The translations under genes were made by a program, and so were the position numbers. DNA of 64,000 nt from Euglena gracilis (Eukaryota; Euglenida; Euglenophyceae; Euglenales). The notes under the pieces are model-generated. The model saw only the letters and a list, made by a program, of their open reading frames with translations, ran no database searches and was not told where the DNA came from. The stretch is taken from positions 4,768,504 to 4,832,503 of the forward strand of contig CP154957.1 of the NCBI GenBank assembly GCA_039621445.1. Direction: 5' to 3'. Position 1 is the stretch's first letter. The number at the start of each line of letters is the position of its first letter. Of this stretch, positions 31,828-43,350 are shown piece after piece.

Positions 31828-32229
31828 GGGAAAGAGCTTAAAAGGGACACAACGGAATTAGGAGGGCGAGGGCAAATTCAAAGACGGCCAACCGCAAAAG
31901 AAGGGGGGGTCCGGCTGTGGGGTGGGGGTCGACCATGGTCGCCCTCGGTCGACCCCCACAACCCTGGCTCGGTCGCCCTCGCCTCTTATGCCAACGACTG
32001 TGGAACGTCTTTCGTCCAGGTGCCTGTTGTCCACCGTTTGGCTGGAACAGTGTTCTGGCTTGTTCCAACGGTGGACCGGGAGGGTACCGAGGATTCACCT
32101 CGTCTTTTGGTTCATCTCCTCTGCCAATTTTTGCTGCTCTCTGTGAAGGTTTTTTTTTTCGAAATCTCCCCTCACTTCGACAGTGTAAATCTACTCTTGC
32201 TTTCACAAACCAGTCGAGGTGGATGAAAG

Positions 32230-33140
32230 TGATCCCTTGAGGTGATTTTGGTCGCGAATGTAGTGAGCCAACCCTTCAAAATATATAACACCACCAAGTG
32301 GCTCAATGTCGGTGGCGCAAAATGAAGCCGATGTGCTTCCGATTCACCGTAAAAGCCCCCAGGGTTTGGCCGGGGCTTCATTTCGTCCCCTGATTCATCC
32401 CGCCCACCCACCCTCCCCAGAATTTGACCAAACTTAACTGGATTGGGTATTTATCCGTTCAATGTCACCCTTCCCCATTAAAATGGCATTCTATCAATCG
32501 CCGCCAAAAAAAAATGACACCAATGAACGCTAAAAGATGACCTTGCACAACAGGTGATACAAATGCAATTTCCAACCAATGTGCACGTAAAACCCAATCT
32601 GTGAGCCAAACCCAAGTGCATTTTGGCATCTGATAATGATCATGCAGAGCGATAGGGTGTGGGAGGGGATATGCAAGGGAGGGTCAGCCGTCACCAGTAG
32701 GGCCGTCAATGTGGATTTGTCACAAGAACTTTCCATGCCTTGTTTTTCCTCTGTGAAAAAGATGAACAGAGTTGATGTGCGCCGTTGTTCTTCTGTTCCC
32801 GGCTGAATGACACAAGATGGTTTGGAGCCACCCTGGCCACCCTGGCCAATCAGTAATCCAATCAGTGAGGGGAAGGCTTTGCGCCTGCCTTCGATGCGAA
32901 CTGTTTGCTCTGAGGTGGAAGTATGAAGTGGAAGTGGAAGTGAGCTGGTTGCTGTGAATATGCTACCAAAGGAATCGTCACCTGTGCATGCCAAGAAGAG
33001 GTGTGTGCACATCTTGAAACAAGGGCCATGAACAGGCATTGCAAATCCTGGATTTTGGCAATGGCATTGCATTTACAAAACCGTCCAAATTGAGAACCCA
33101 AAATCTGGTTTATTCACATGGTTTGAAAAAAATTATGGAC
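32230..33140 (-). CDS. 180-residue minus-strand open frame (32530-33072), doubtful
   Basis: A stop-free minus-strand frame of 180 codons, Ser/Thr-rich with a hydrophobic tail (HLYHLLCKVIF). No domain is recognised and coding bias is weak. The rest of the stretch (32230-32530) shows nothing recognisable. Confidence 0.2.
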
Positions 33141-33152
33141 ATATGCCTCTTT

Positions 33153-34227
33153 CAAGGTTGGGTTTTGGGTTTTGGGTCCCCCCCCAAATTTTTGTTTTTT
33201 GGGTACCCCCCCCCAAAAACACCAAAAATTTGTATTTTTGGGACCCCCTCTTTGAAAAATTTTACCCCTAACCCCTAACTACCTAAAAAAGGCCGATTTT
33301 GGCCAAGAAAAGCCATTTTTTTTCAAAATTTTCTGCGCCTGCGGCGCCAAAAAGTATATCTCACCCCCCTCTGCCCCACCCCCGGGGTGCAGCCTTAAAT
33401 AATCCCTGGGGCTGCAGCCGGAATCGAACCCCCGACCCCCCCCCCCGCGTGCAAAGCAGGATTCCTGTCCAACACGTCCAAAAGGATGGAGCGCACCGGG
33501 GGGGGGGGGGACAGTGCTTATACAAGGCCGGTGTTTATTCACCGGGGGGGGGGGGAATGGTTCAACAAAATTGTGGATTCTGATAAGGGATGATGGTTGG
33601 AATCCAGACTACTATTTTCAGAGGGAAAATCATGCCCTTCAGAATTGTGGCTTCTGATTGGGGGGGGGCAGGGGGGTGTGATCATCGCAAAACCTCCCCC
33701 CAAATAATACCCCCCCCCTCGGGGTCCGACTTTGGCCATCGAAATAATACCCCCCCCCCCGGGTTTCAGGCCGAAGGTCCGGATTTTTGACCTGAAAATG
33801 TAGGTAAAAATCACAATCTCTGACAACAAATTACGAAAAAATCGATTTTTCTGGATCATCTGGCCTCCAAAGAATGCTAAATTTCATCAGAAAGTACAAA
33901 AAATGACCCCAAAGGGGGTTTTGGAGCTATTTTTGCTCCTACGGAACTTCGAAATTTCGAAAAATTTGGGGAATAATACCCCCCCCCAAATAATACCCCC
34001 CCCCCTCGGGCCGGGACTTCGGGCGAAAAAGTAATACCCCAGGCGGGGAGTGTTCAGGACAACTCTGAGCGACAGCCCCTTTGTGACTTTGCGGATGTCG
34101 ACCATTGCTTCCCGTGTTTTTCTCTCATCGTCAATGGAGAGCCAAAATTTTGATTTTTGGGTACCCCCCCAAATTTTTTGGGCCGATTTTGGGACCCCCC
34201 AAAAATACAAAAACAAAACCCAACCTT
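33153..34227. mobile_element. 1.07-kb composite element with 8-bp duplication
   Basis: GCCTCTTT lies directly before (33145-33152) and after (34228-34235). The ends CAAGGTTGGGTTTTGGGT and ACAAAAACAAAACCCAACCT are complementary. Inside are C-run GGTACCCCCCC blocks, a tRNA-like relic (33400-33490) and a nested AATAATACCCCCC inverted block (33690-34045). Non-coding. The high quality of the duplication suggests recent insertion. Confidence 0.8.
33400..33490 (-). ncRNA. tRNA-Ala-like relic
   Basis: On the minus strand the anticodon arm CCTGC-TTTGCAC-GCGGG (anticodon TGC) and a B-box-like GGTTCGATTCC are visible. However, the T stem is mismatched, the variable region is replaced by a long G run, and no acceptor stem pairs. 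It looks like a decayed tRNA or tRNA-derived repeat rather than a working gene. Confidence 0.35.
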
Positions 34228-34235
34228 GCCTCTTT

Positions 34236-34880
34236 GTTGTGGCCTTTGTACCCACTTCTTTTCATTTTCTGGCAGAACAACCATCTGTGACTCAGCAGAA
34301 GGCGGAGGGAGAGGCATTTGGTAAAGTCATCTTCGCAGCTTTTTAGCACCAATTGTTCTTGCCAACGTGCTGCCGCTTCTCGGGAGCTTTTTCATGAGCG
34401 CAGGAATCCAGTGCGCGGACAGACATTTTCAGGAAGCTGAAATTCTGTGAGAGAGGCAGAGTGCACAGTCATAACCCAAGACAAGAACGAACCCGAGGAC
34501 CCAGACTATTTTATGGAATTATATTGAATGCATTTGTGGAACCTGGGTAGCACTTTAGGCAATGAAATTATGAAATTTCATTTGCAAAAAATAACAACTG
34601 GGTATGCCCCTGGGCAACAACATTGCATTTGGAAAACCTAATTTGGGCCCAGACAAGGAATTTGAGTTTTCGTTTTTTTGACTGCCTCAAACCTCTTGCT
34701 CTTGTTTCTTGTCATTAAGGTTGTCATGTGTCTCCTTACCCCACCCTCTGTGTTTCTTTATCCCACTCTCTGTATTTGCCCCCTGGTGATGCAATGCAAT
34801 GTAATGTCATCCAATGTACCACAATTCTATATAATATGGTATTGTGTAATATAATACAATACATATATACATATAATATA
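34236..34880. other. Non-coding stretch
   Basis: No recognisable gene. 34800-34880 becomes AT-rich with ATAATATAT repeats. Confidence 0.4.
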
Positions 34881-34891
34881 TATATATATTC

Positions 34892-35146
34892 GGCAGCCAT
34901 ATTCTAAATGGGGGGTCAAAATAGTTTTTTTTTGCGTTAATGATGGAATAGGGTCATGTGCGCGGCTTAGGGTTAGGGTTAGGCCTAACTTATAGACGGG
35001 TGTTGGGTGTACAAGTTAGGCATAAAGTTAGGCCGAAATCGTAACCCTGACCCTGCTCCATCATTAACACAAAAAAAATTTACTACCCCCTGGACACTCT
35101 AAATGGCCCCCCCGAGGGGGGGGGGTCCATTTTGAATATGGCTGCC
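34892..35146. mobile_element. GGCAGCC-ended element (family B)
   Basis: Ends GGCAGCCATATTCTAAATGG and its complement are flanked by ATATATTC (34884-34891) and ATATATAC (35147-35154), 7 of 8. The core GCGTTAATGATGGAATAGGG...CTCCATCATTAACAC around TTAGGG-like and TAACTTATAGACGGGTGTT blocks is the reverse complement of the copy at 40975-41265. Confidence 0.82.
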
Positions 35147-35308
35147 ATATATACATACATATGATATTGCATTGTACAACACAATACAATATCAGAATGT
35201 CAGAATCCACCACGTCTTGTCTTTTTTTGTCACCATCCAGCCATCCGCTTCGTATCGTAGCAAGCTGTGATTGACAAAGTTGTTGTAAAATTTTGGTGAG
35301 TATTTTTG

Positions 35309-35500
35309 TCATAAAAGAAACAACAAACGATAACGACAAAGAATCAACAATAAAAGTAACAGAAAAGAAAAAAACACTGCTGGAAGTATCAAATCAGACA
35401 AATAATTTTCAGGCATACCTCCTGTCTGTGCAACCTCTTCTGGCGTGACAACTGAATCAAGAGGAATGATGAGCATAAATGCAGGAAAGAAGGTCTCAGA
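35309..35500 (-). CDS. Possible membrane-protein C-terminal fragment
   Basis: The minus-strand frame contains PLDSVVTPEEVAQTGGMPEN followed by a strongly hydrophobic segment (LPAVFFSFLLLLLLILCRY) typical of a single transmembrane helix, then a stop. The upstream part of the frame (to 35770) is less convincing. No family is recognised. Confidence 0.3.
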   Translation of the reverse strand, partial: SETFFPAFMLIIPLDSVVTPEEVAQTGGMPENYLSDLILPAVFFSFLLLLLLILCRYRLLFLL

Positions 35501-35899
35501 AGATGAATTAAAGAAAAGGTAATCAGAAAGTGAAAAAAAAATTTGTAAATTGAAAATAGTCAGTCTTCTCTCCCAAAAGAAAAAGACAAACAAGGAACTC
35601 CGCCGAATGCATGAGCTGACCTGGAATCGGAGAATTGAAGTGTCTGAATGGCGACACCCCTGGTTGGCGGACACCTTTTCAGAGGCTCGGCCAAAGTTTT
35701 TGCCCGACACAAAATGCACCCAATATCGGCAAAAAATTGGCCCATGGCTTTGCGGGGTACCATTGCCCATTGGTAGATTTCTTTGTAGACACCGAGCAAA
35801 ATTTTGTCAAAATTGATTGCGAGGTAACCTCACAGGGCAGACAACCTTGAACAGTCCCAAAGGCGCGCCACACGCAGGCCTGCAAATCTCAAGATCCAC

Positions 35900-36176
35900 C
35901 TCGCTTTCCATGTTGCGCTGCTAAAATTTGAATTTGAAAATAAATCTAAATAAATATAATTGATTTTAACAGAAATTTAAATAATTAAAATTTTATATTT
36001 AATTGATATTCCAAATGCAGACGTTGAGCTTTGACTGCTTTTTATCTCAAATGTAACTTGCAGAGTGGTCAAATTTTAGATGTACAACATAATAAAATAC
36101 TAGGGTTTTCCCCGGGGGGAGGTGATAGTTGGACATAGAGGGGGTTGTCCGACCCCCCATTGGAAATGGGGGGGGG
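35900..36176. other. AT-rich stretch and C/G-run block
   Basis: 35930-36010 is AAATTTAAAT-rich. 36105-36176 has GGACATAGAGGGGG and a C-run/G-run pair related to the GTCCAACGACC elements. No gene. Confidence 0.4.
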
Positions 36177-36184
36177 GCTATCAA

Positions 36185-36702
36185 CAGGGGGGGGGAATAA
36201 TTGATATCCGCAATTTTTCCGCAATTTCCGCAATTTTCCGCAATTTCCGCAATTTTCCGCAATTTTCCGCAATTTTTCCGCAATTTCCGCAATTTTTCCG
36301 CAATTTTGCACCATTTTTTTTGAAGAATTTTTTCTCCACCACCGAAGATGGAAGATGCAATGAGTTCAAGCCATTCTTCAAATGGATCAACAGGTGTGCT
36401 ATTGTGTTTTGTTGTCCCCCCCCAGTTTACCAATTTTTCTCACAGGTGCACCACTGGTCACAGGATTGGGTGCGTCCCACCTGTGCAAAGAACATCAAGC
36501 GTTTTGATTTGTGCTCGCCTGCATCGACGTGGGTGTTGCGGTGTTCTGAACCTCACAATTGAAAATTTTCTAAGTCCCCCCAAGCAGAAATGTGTATACC
36601 CGATATCAATTTTTCCGCAATTTTTCCGCAATTTCCGCAATTTTTCCGCAATTTTTCCGCAATTTTTCCGAAGGCCTCCGATATCAATTATTCCCCCCCC
36701 CT
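36185..36702. mobile_element. Element with CCGCAATTTTT arrays at both ends
   Basis: GCTATCAA flanks it exactly (36177-36184; 36703-36710). Ends CAGGGGGGGGGAATAATTGA and its complement carry GATATC next to arrays of CCGCAATTTTT/CCGCAATTTCC (36208-36307, and 36613-36668 in the same orientation). The 290-bp interior (36310-36600) has normal composition and an open plus frame (KPFFKWINRCAIVFCC) that could be captured sequence. Confidence 0.8.
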
Positions 36703-36929
36703 GCTATCAATCTCGCGATCCCAATCATTCAGAATGCCCCCCTTGGAGTCTTTCTGTGGATGGGATGATTATTGAAGGAAAATAACAGTCCATGTTCAGC
36801 GGTGGGGAAAACCAGTCATCCTCCAAAGAAAAACACCCTGTGAAATTGTGAAAGCACCATCAGCATTTTTGCATTTGGATCAAAAAAATTGTCTTTGCCA
36901 AATTGGCAAAAAAAATTTTGGCAGAAAGC

Positions 36930-37110
36930 GCCAGAAGGAAAAAAATCTAGGGTCTTTTCAGGGACCTTCCCACTTTTTTTTGGACCCCAGGTCTTATGAC
37001 CCCCCCCCCTCAGTCGGAGGACACCTTTTTGGTCACAACCCCATGTCCCATAACCACCCCCAGTCGGAGTACAGAGGTCATCAATCGTTGGACAAAGGGG
37101 GGACTTTCAA
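36930..37110. mobile_element. GTCCAATGACC-type element remnant
   Basis: AAGCGCCAGAAGGAAAAAAA, TTATGACCCCCCC, AGTCGGAGGACACC and TCATCAATCGTTGGACAAAG follow the order seen in the 27.9- and 52.6-kb elements. The left end is missing. Confidence 0.45.
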
Positions 37111-37343
37111 TATCAAGCTAGCGTTCTCTGCCTATCTGAACCCCAAATGAGAAAGACGCACAATGGGGCATTTATTAAGTGGGGTGGATGATGGAGAAGG
37201 GGTGTTATGGAGTGACGCTCTGAACACCTTTCAGTGAAGCACACATTTTTTTCATTTGAATAAATAATGAATGATGAATTTGAATAAATAATTTGGGTTA
37301 ATCTGAGGGGAAAACTAACCCAAAGACACTGATACACATTGTT

Positions 37344-37396
37344 TTATTCCGGTTGAGCTTCCATTGTTTTATTCCGGTTGAGCTTCCCACAGTCCT
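37344..37396. repeat. Tandem duplication of a 26-bp unit
   Basis: TTGTTTTATTCCGGTTGAGC and a following CTTCCCA/CTTCCA occur twice in tandem. It interrupts a minus-strand frame ending ...KGLWEAQPE. Confidence 0.6.
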
Positions 37397-37541
37397 TTTG
37401 CGGACTTGCTGCGATCATCCATTTGCTTCCAGTGCGCCCTCTTATTCCAGGTTGATAAACCAAGAGAGTACACCAAACAATGGCCCTGGGTCGTATTTTT
37501 TTGGAATTTTGAGCAACTCATATACCACTTGAAAATGGACA

Positions 37542-37874
37542 ATGGTACAACCCAATCCAAACACATCTAAAAAAAATATTGTTGAAATCAAATCATTTTT
37601 TTGCGAGATTTGCTCAAAGAATGTTGTAGTTTTTTTCATTTGTCAATTAAAAAAAAATGAGATGAAAGGTTGCACATTGACATATTTTGGAGATGAATAC
37701 AATGGAAACAAAAACAGAATATTTAATGGCACATATGAACATAGAAATGTCATAATATCGGTAAACATCAAGAGTATCGTAGTGCACCGGTCTGCGGTGT
37801 ATCTCACAGAGACCGAAATTTTCAATGCAATATCTGATCATCATTTATCGATTAATTTCCAAATTGCCAAATGA
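37542..37874 (+). CDS. 110-residue open frame, unknown
   Basis: A plus-strand AT-rich frame with a plausible protein composition (CTLTYFGDEYNGNKNRIF; HRSAVYLTETEIFNAISDHH) ending at a stop. No known family. AT content is very different from the ankyrin exons, so it may be a separate gene fragment or chance. Confidence 0.25.
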   Translation: MVQPNPNTSKKNIVEIKSFFCEICSKNVVVFFICQLKKNEMKGCTLTYFGDEYNGNKNRIFNGTYEHRNVIISVNIKSIVVHRSAVYLTETEIFNAISDHHLSINFQIAK

Positions 37875-38018
37875 AAAATAACAATTTTGCGCCGTCCCCC
37901 ACACTGCTTCTAAGTGGCATGTGCACATACGACTGGATATATTTCACACTGCGCCATCCATGCAGATGCATATGTCAGCCCCAATCGTCTGCCCGAAGCA
38001 GAGGGGTGAAAAGCGGCA

Positions 38019-38449
38019 TCATCTTTGAATTTCATTGACACTTGCTTGCTGCAATATGGCTTTTGACTGCTCCTGCACATGATGATGGAAAAGAAATGAA
38101 GAGAATTGACGTCCGCCCCTCCAGTCCATCAGATAAATGAAGTCTACTGGATGGGACAACATCACAGCGTCCATGGTGCGGCAGTGCCCCAAGGCTATGA
38201 ACACCTTTTCACAGCCAGAAAGCCTGTTTAAAGCCACAAAGCTGAAGCATGTGTTGCTGCAATTTCAGTGATTTGATCATAAACTCGGGCATCCAGCCAT
38301 GTTTGGTCGTCGGCGGATGCGGTTCCTCGCATTTTCAGTCCTCTTTTGCACGCCTCCATCTTGCCCGCCCATTCCGTCGAGGGGGCCTTGGGGAACGACT
38401 CTTCAAGCGGATGCCATCCATCAGCCAGGGTCCAGCTTTGAGAATCCAC
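38019..38449 (-). CDS. Minus-strand coding-like region in two frames
   Basis: Two adjoining minus-strand frames look coding: PKAPSTEWAGKMEACKRGLK (38228-38449) and LSGCEKVFIALGHCRTMDAV followed by HPVDFIYLMDWRGGRQF (38019-38237). They overlap by about 10 bases in different frames, suggesting a small intron or frameshift. No family is recognised. Confidence 0.35.
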
Positions 38450-38469
38450 CAGTTCGACAGATAATCGGG

Positions 38470-40860
38470 ATGTTCGGGATACACCAGACGCCCTTTTGGC
38501 TTCAATTTACCAAAACAACCGCCTGAGGTGACAAAGCAACCGTCTGAGGGGTTAACGTTGAAAGAAATATCAGAGGTTGCCGTTAAATACTACTGAGAAT
38601 AATCGCCGGCCTTTTTAGATGTGGGCCATGGTTGCCCTGCTTGTTGGCTGGGGGCGACGTGGTGCTCTTTCTGCAGCGGTGTGATCATGTCATTGTCACC
38701 ATGTCTTTGTAACCATGGCATACCCATGTGAGAGCTTCCGACCAGCCACCTATGACTAAAATGGCCTAAAATGGCCTAAAATGGCCAAAACCGCTTTTTG
38801 ATCCCTAGAGGTGGCTGTCCTGTCCTAAAATGGCCTAAAATGGCTTAAAATGGGGGAAATTCTGTTGCACAACCATTGTGCACGACTGAAGCCATTCGGG
38901 TAATGACTTTTGGTGTCTTTGTTAATGTGGATGGCGATTTAGTTGAGGAGCACAGCCCCACAACAGCACAAGGCCCATTTTTTATCCCAACTAATAATAG
39001 TCTCAGTCCCCAAATCCCAACCTTCTCTTGGTAGCTGAATTTTGAAGGTTTGGACAGCTGTCCTTTTTCCTTATTTATTACCATCTTTTTTTGGTGTGCA
39101 CGATGTCTGTTTCGCAAATAATGAAACAGTGCTAATTGGAACCATGGGAAAAAAGACATGAAAAAATGAAAGACGTTGGAAAAATCTCAATTGAAAGATG
39201 TGTACGCTCATTTGTTAGGTACCCGAGATTCCTTCAAATCGCGGACCAAAAAATTTTGGGGGATTTTCCAAACCACAAATAATCATGCCAAATGATCAAA
39301 TGACCTAAACAACCACAAACAATTATGAATGAGATCCTCTCCCATTTATGAACGTGTTCAGGTGGTTTCTTTTTAGTATTAAGTATCCCCAAAGGGGAAA
39401 ACAAACACGGAGAAGAGGAATTGCTCTCGGCTTTGCCCTTTGATCTATCCTCTCTCGTTTATGCCAAAAAAGGCCCAAATGGCTAAAGCAATGCAAAATC
39501 AGGCTTCTTTTTAAGACCCCCGGGGATAAAATTTACCTCCCTTGAAGCATTTAAAGCACACGAAGCCCTAATTGCATGTGAAGTTGCTGCCAAACCAAAT
39601 TTTTTGTTTGAATCAAAGATGACATCAGCCACAGAGAATAATTACCCTCTGTTTGTGATAAAGTTTGAGGACGTGGGAGTTAGGCTTCAGGGAAGCTTGG
39701 AAGACGGGTCTTCGTCACTCACATGAAGAACAAGACCACGAAGAGGCACAATGCCGTGTGCACCTTTCACTGTGTCCTGTCTGGAAGATTTTCATTGTGT
39801 TCTGCCTGAATTATGGCCCATCTGTCAGGGCAGTCTTGACGTTGAAGGCCACGACTCAAGCCCGAAAGCTCAACCTCAAGCTGGTGGACAACTGTGTGCT
39901 TGCACTCCTGCTGTGCTTTTGATTCCAGCAAGCATTTCTTTCCAACCGCGAGACGAGGTTCATGTCGTGGGGAAGTTGGGCATATATAAAGCTGATCTAA
40001 ACAAATTTTGAGAGGTCAAAATTGCCAAATGGTTCCTGGCCATTTTAAGGGTTTCTTACAAATCACGTATTTTCACGTGGTAAATTTGTATTTCTTGCTG
40101 CCTGCGGCGAGGTGCCCCAATTTTCTTTCCCATCGGTCTTTCAAAGGGAAACTGCCCAAATGTTCAATCAAGGCAAAATAAATAAAAAAATCAATAAATT
40201 TACCAAAATCTCTCTGGAGGGGATGACCTGGCCAGGCTTCCCACTCCCTGAAGGGGGTGTCGCCCCCATAGGTCCTTGCCCTTGAACGATGTTTGAATGC
40301 CGTCGCGCTGTGATGTTCCTCGGCATCTCTGGGAACAAAAGCACGTGGTGGCAAACACTGGCAAAATGAACAGTGACCCAAAAAAAACGAAACGACTTTT
40401 GTTTGCAGCTTGGGAACATCACCCCTAGCTGGATTCAAATGATTGTATCCATTCCAGTTGTAAATCCCTTCGTTCACCCCCGGAAAGTTTGCTGAGTTTT
40501 GTACTCTTTATTTGACCTCACAGGGCGTTGACCTCCCCTCTGTACCTGCCAATTCTTGCCTCCTTCATACCTCCCAGCGAGACTTTAGTTTAGGGTTGTT
40601 AGGAATATTCTGGATACTCAGTAAACTCTTATTCTGGTTTAATCAGGTTTATTCAGCACCTGAATATTTCCATTCCCTTACTTCAGAAAGCAGCCAGCAA
40701 TTTTTTGAACCTTGCAATTTTAGCCAGAAAAAGGGGGAAAGGAAAAGGAAAAGGGCTTTTCCGCACTTTTTGCATGGATGGATGACACTCATTTGCATGT
40801 TTTATGATACAACCAATGTCAAATATAGAGGTGGACCAGGGCTCAGTCATTTAAAAATGG
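38470..40860. other. Intron interior with no recognised gene
   Basis: 38755-38860 has TAAAATGGCC tandem-like repeats. 39499-39530 is a half element end CAGGCTTCTTTTTAAGACCC, the same end as the element at 49651. 39665-40011 and 40073-40477 hold moderate open frames without protein resemblance. Confidence 0.35.
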
Positions 40861-40974
40861 AAGGCTGATCAGGGGAAATGTGAACAAGCAAGCTCATTGG
40901 AGATCACTTCGAAATTTTTCATAATGATTTTCCAGTTCCCAAAGTAACCTAAATATCCTAAGTAAATTCCGGAT

Positions 40975-41265
40975 GGCAGCCATACTCTAAATGGACCCCC
41001 CCTCGGGGGGGGGGCATTTAGAGTGTCCAGGGGGTAGTAAAATTTTTTTTGCGCTAATGATGGAGTAGGGTTAGGGTTACGATTTCGGCCAAACTTTATG
41101 CCTAACTTGTACACCTAACACCCGTCTATAAGTTAGGCCTAACCCTAACCCTAAGTCGCGCACATGACCCTATTCCATCATTAACGCAAAAAAAAACTAT
41201 TTTGACCCCTGGACATTCTAAATGGCCCCCCCCCTCGGGGGGGGTCCATTTAGAGTATGGCTGCC
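40975..41265. mobile_element. GGCAGCC-ended element (family B) with exact duplication
   Basis: TTCCGGAT flanks it exactly (40967-40974; 41266-41273). Ends GGCAGCCATACTCTAAATGG and its complement. Copy B of the segmental duplication has no element here: it reads AAATTCTGGAATATCACTG at 47528, an empty site. It is the reverse complement of the 34.9-kb element. Non-coding, so it was presumably moved by a transposase encoded elsewhere. Confidence 0.9.
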
Positions 41266-42544
41266 TTCCGGATATCCCTGAATAACTCTGAATATTCTGG
41301 AATGAAGACCTTTGATGAAAATTGTTGGCCAGTCCAACATTTCTTTTCCTCTGTTTCAATTTTTTTGGAAATCATGTGTTTCACACATGGATATTTTCCT
41401 TCCTCCCCTGGAATTTGGACCCCCCCAGAACCTCCAACCCCCCCAGCAGAGGCACTTTTAAAGGGGTCCTGTTGATGGGGAATGCAGCAAGGAGCGAATC
41501 AATTGCTTGCATTCTGCCGATCATTTGCTGGTTTTTTAAATAAATTCAATGGTCGTGAATCAATTGCAAACGATGTGTTGGATCACAATGTGTGGCTGAT
41601 TGATTTTTTGGGGGGGCAGATTCGCCCAGATTCATAACCGCACAACTGGTTTTTCATGTCGGAACCGCATGAACGCTGAACGTCAAATAAGACCCGTTAC
41701 GTTTCACCAAGTGGGGCAATATGCAATTCATATTGTTTCTGCGCAATATGTGTATTAATATCAATTTTGTCCATACCTTCAATGGTGTGAGGATGCCTCA
41801 TCATTCATTTAATACACACTGCACGTGGTTCTGTGAATACTGCAATGCATGTCAAACCAAAAACTGTATCCCGCTCTTGCGAAAAATTTCTTTTTCAGCA
41901 GCGTATACCACAATCTTTCAATGGGCCACCTGGATGGAGGTCCAGGATCCACAGTCAAGCAATCTTGACTGATGCAGCAGAAAAACTGCATGCATAAAAT
42001 GCAGTATGCAGCAGCAAAATAGATATGTATGGCCATCGCCACTTTTGCATCACGTCCAGCAGAAATCGCGGCTTTCATTATCATGGAGGTTCTGTACGAA
42101 ATCGAAAACTTTTGCGATTCAGAAGCCAGTTGGTCGTTCTTGGTTCAAAAAATCGGGTAAATGGCAGAACATTCAATGGCCATCATGCAACCAGTCCTTC
42201 AGGAATGCTCATCCACAATGGATACTGCCAGGGCAGAATGCCTGCGAACAGACCAGCCATATCACTTTTCCAGATTCATCAGTCGTGAAGGGGCAGCGGA
42301 GTCAGGTACCCCTGATCAGCCGCACAGTGCCATTCTGCTTGGCATCTTCATGTGCATTGCATTAACAACCTATTTCGGGGTTTCAAACCCCCAAAACGGT
42401 GTATGTGGCATTTGATGAACAAATAGTTGGATAAGTACCCAATAGCATGCCCAATATGGTAATGGAGCGTCCTCAGCCAATCAGGCATACACTTCTGAAT
42501 TTGTACAATCCTGCAACAACTGCAGGACGCAGTCGTGGGATAAA

Positions 42545-42770
42545 CCCCCCCATTTGAGTGCACAGGGTGCGCACATTATTGGATTGAAGTTTTTTTTTTC
42601 GCACCCTCAGGGGCACGGCAGTTATTTGGGCACCGCCCGAAAGTGGTTTAATGTTAAATGTTGGTGCACATTTTTTTGGATTTCATTTTTGGGCCCTCGA
42701 GGTGTATATTTGGACACTATGCACCATCTTTGGGCACTGCACATTTAAGTGGGGAGTTTAGGTAAATGGC
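42545..42770. mobile_element. ACCCCCCATTTGAGTGC-family fold-back repeat (in copy A)
   Basis: Starts AACCCCCCCATTTGAGTGCA and ends CTGCACATTTAAGTGGGGAG. Corresponding repeats lie in copy B (49000-49445, enlarged by a nested GTCCAACGACC element) and copy C (54995-55225), so it predates the segmental duplication. Confidence 0.7.
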
Positions 42771-43009
42771 CAACAAAGAAGCAGGCCGCCCAAACACAAT
42801 CGCAGGTCATCCGCACATGGTCATCAAACTGCAAAATGCCGATATGCAAACTGCACCGGTTTATACAGCGATGTGATTGGTGGTATAAGCCGCCGAACAT
42901 TACAGCCACCCATTTGATGTACATTTTTGTTCCATATGACCATAGACATTTAAGAACTCAATAGAGTTCAATTTTCCAAAACCGACTCTGAACAGGTTAA
43001 CCCCACCCC

Positions 43010-43350
43010 CCACTTCCCCCCCCCCCCATTCATAAACCCCCCCACAACCAACCAAACCGGATCTTATAAACCCCCCCCCCCATGGGAAAGCCGCTGGGGA
43101 CGATTTTTCCGGCCCCAAACCACCCAAAAACCTGTTTTTGGGGGCATTTTTTTTTTGCGACCAACCATCATCAAAAAAATCCATTTTTGACCAAATTTGC
43201 CGAAAATTGCCAATTTGGGGGGTTTCGGGGCGATTTTGGGGGGTCGGATTTTCACCAACGATTCCGGATCTTATAAACCCCCCCACTTATAAACCCCCCC
43301 TTCGGCCGACCAACCAAACCGGATCTTATAAACCCTGGGGGAAAAGAAGT
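43010..43350. mobile_element. CTTATAAACCCCCC inverted element
   Basis: Repeated GGATCTTATAAACCCCCC blocks at 43058, 43266 and 43321. The sequence is absent from copies B and C at the matching place (50030, 55530), so it appears to be a copy-A-specific insertion. Non-coding. Confidence 0.6.

Noticed and set aside
33690-34045. Separate mobile element with target duplication
   Set aside because: Inverted AATAATACCCC blocks are clear, but no flanking duplication could be found, so it is described only as nested inside 33153-34227.
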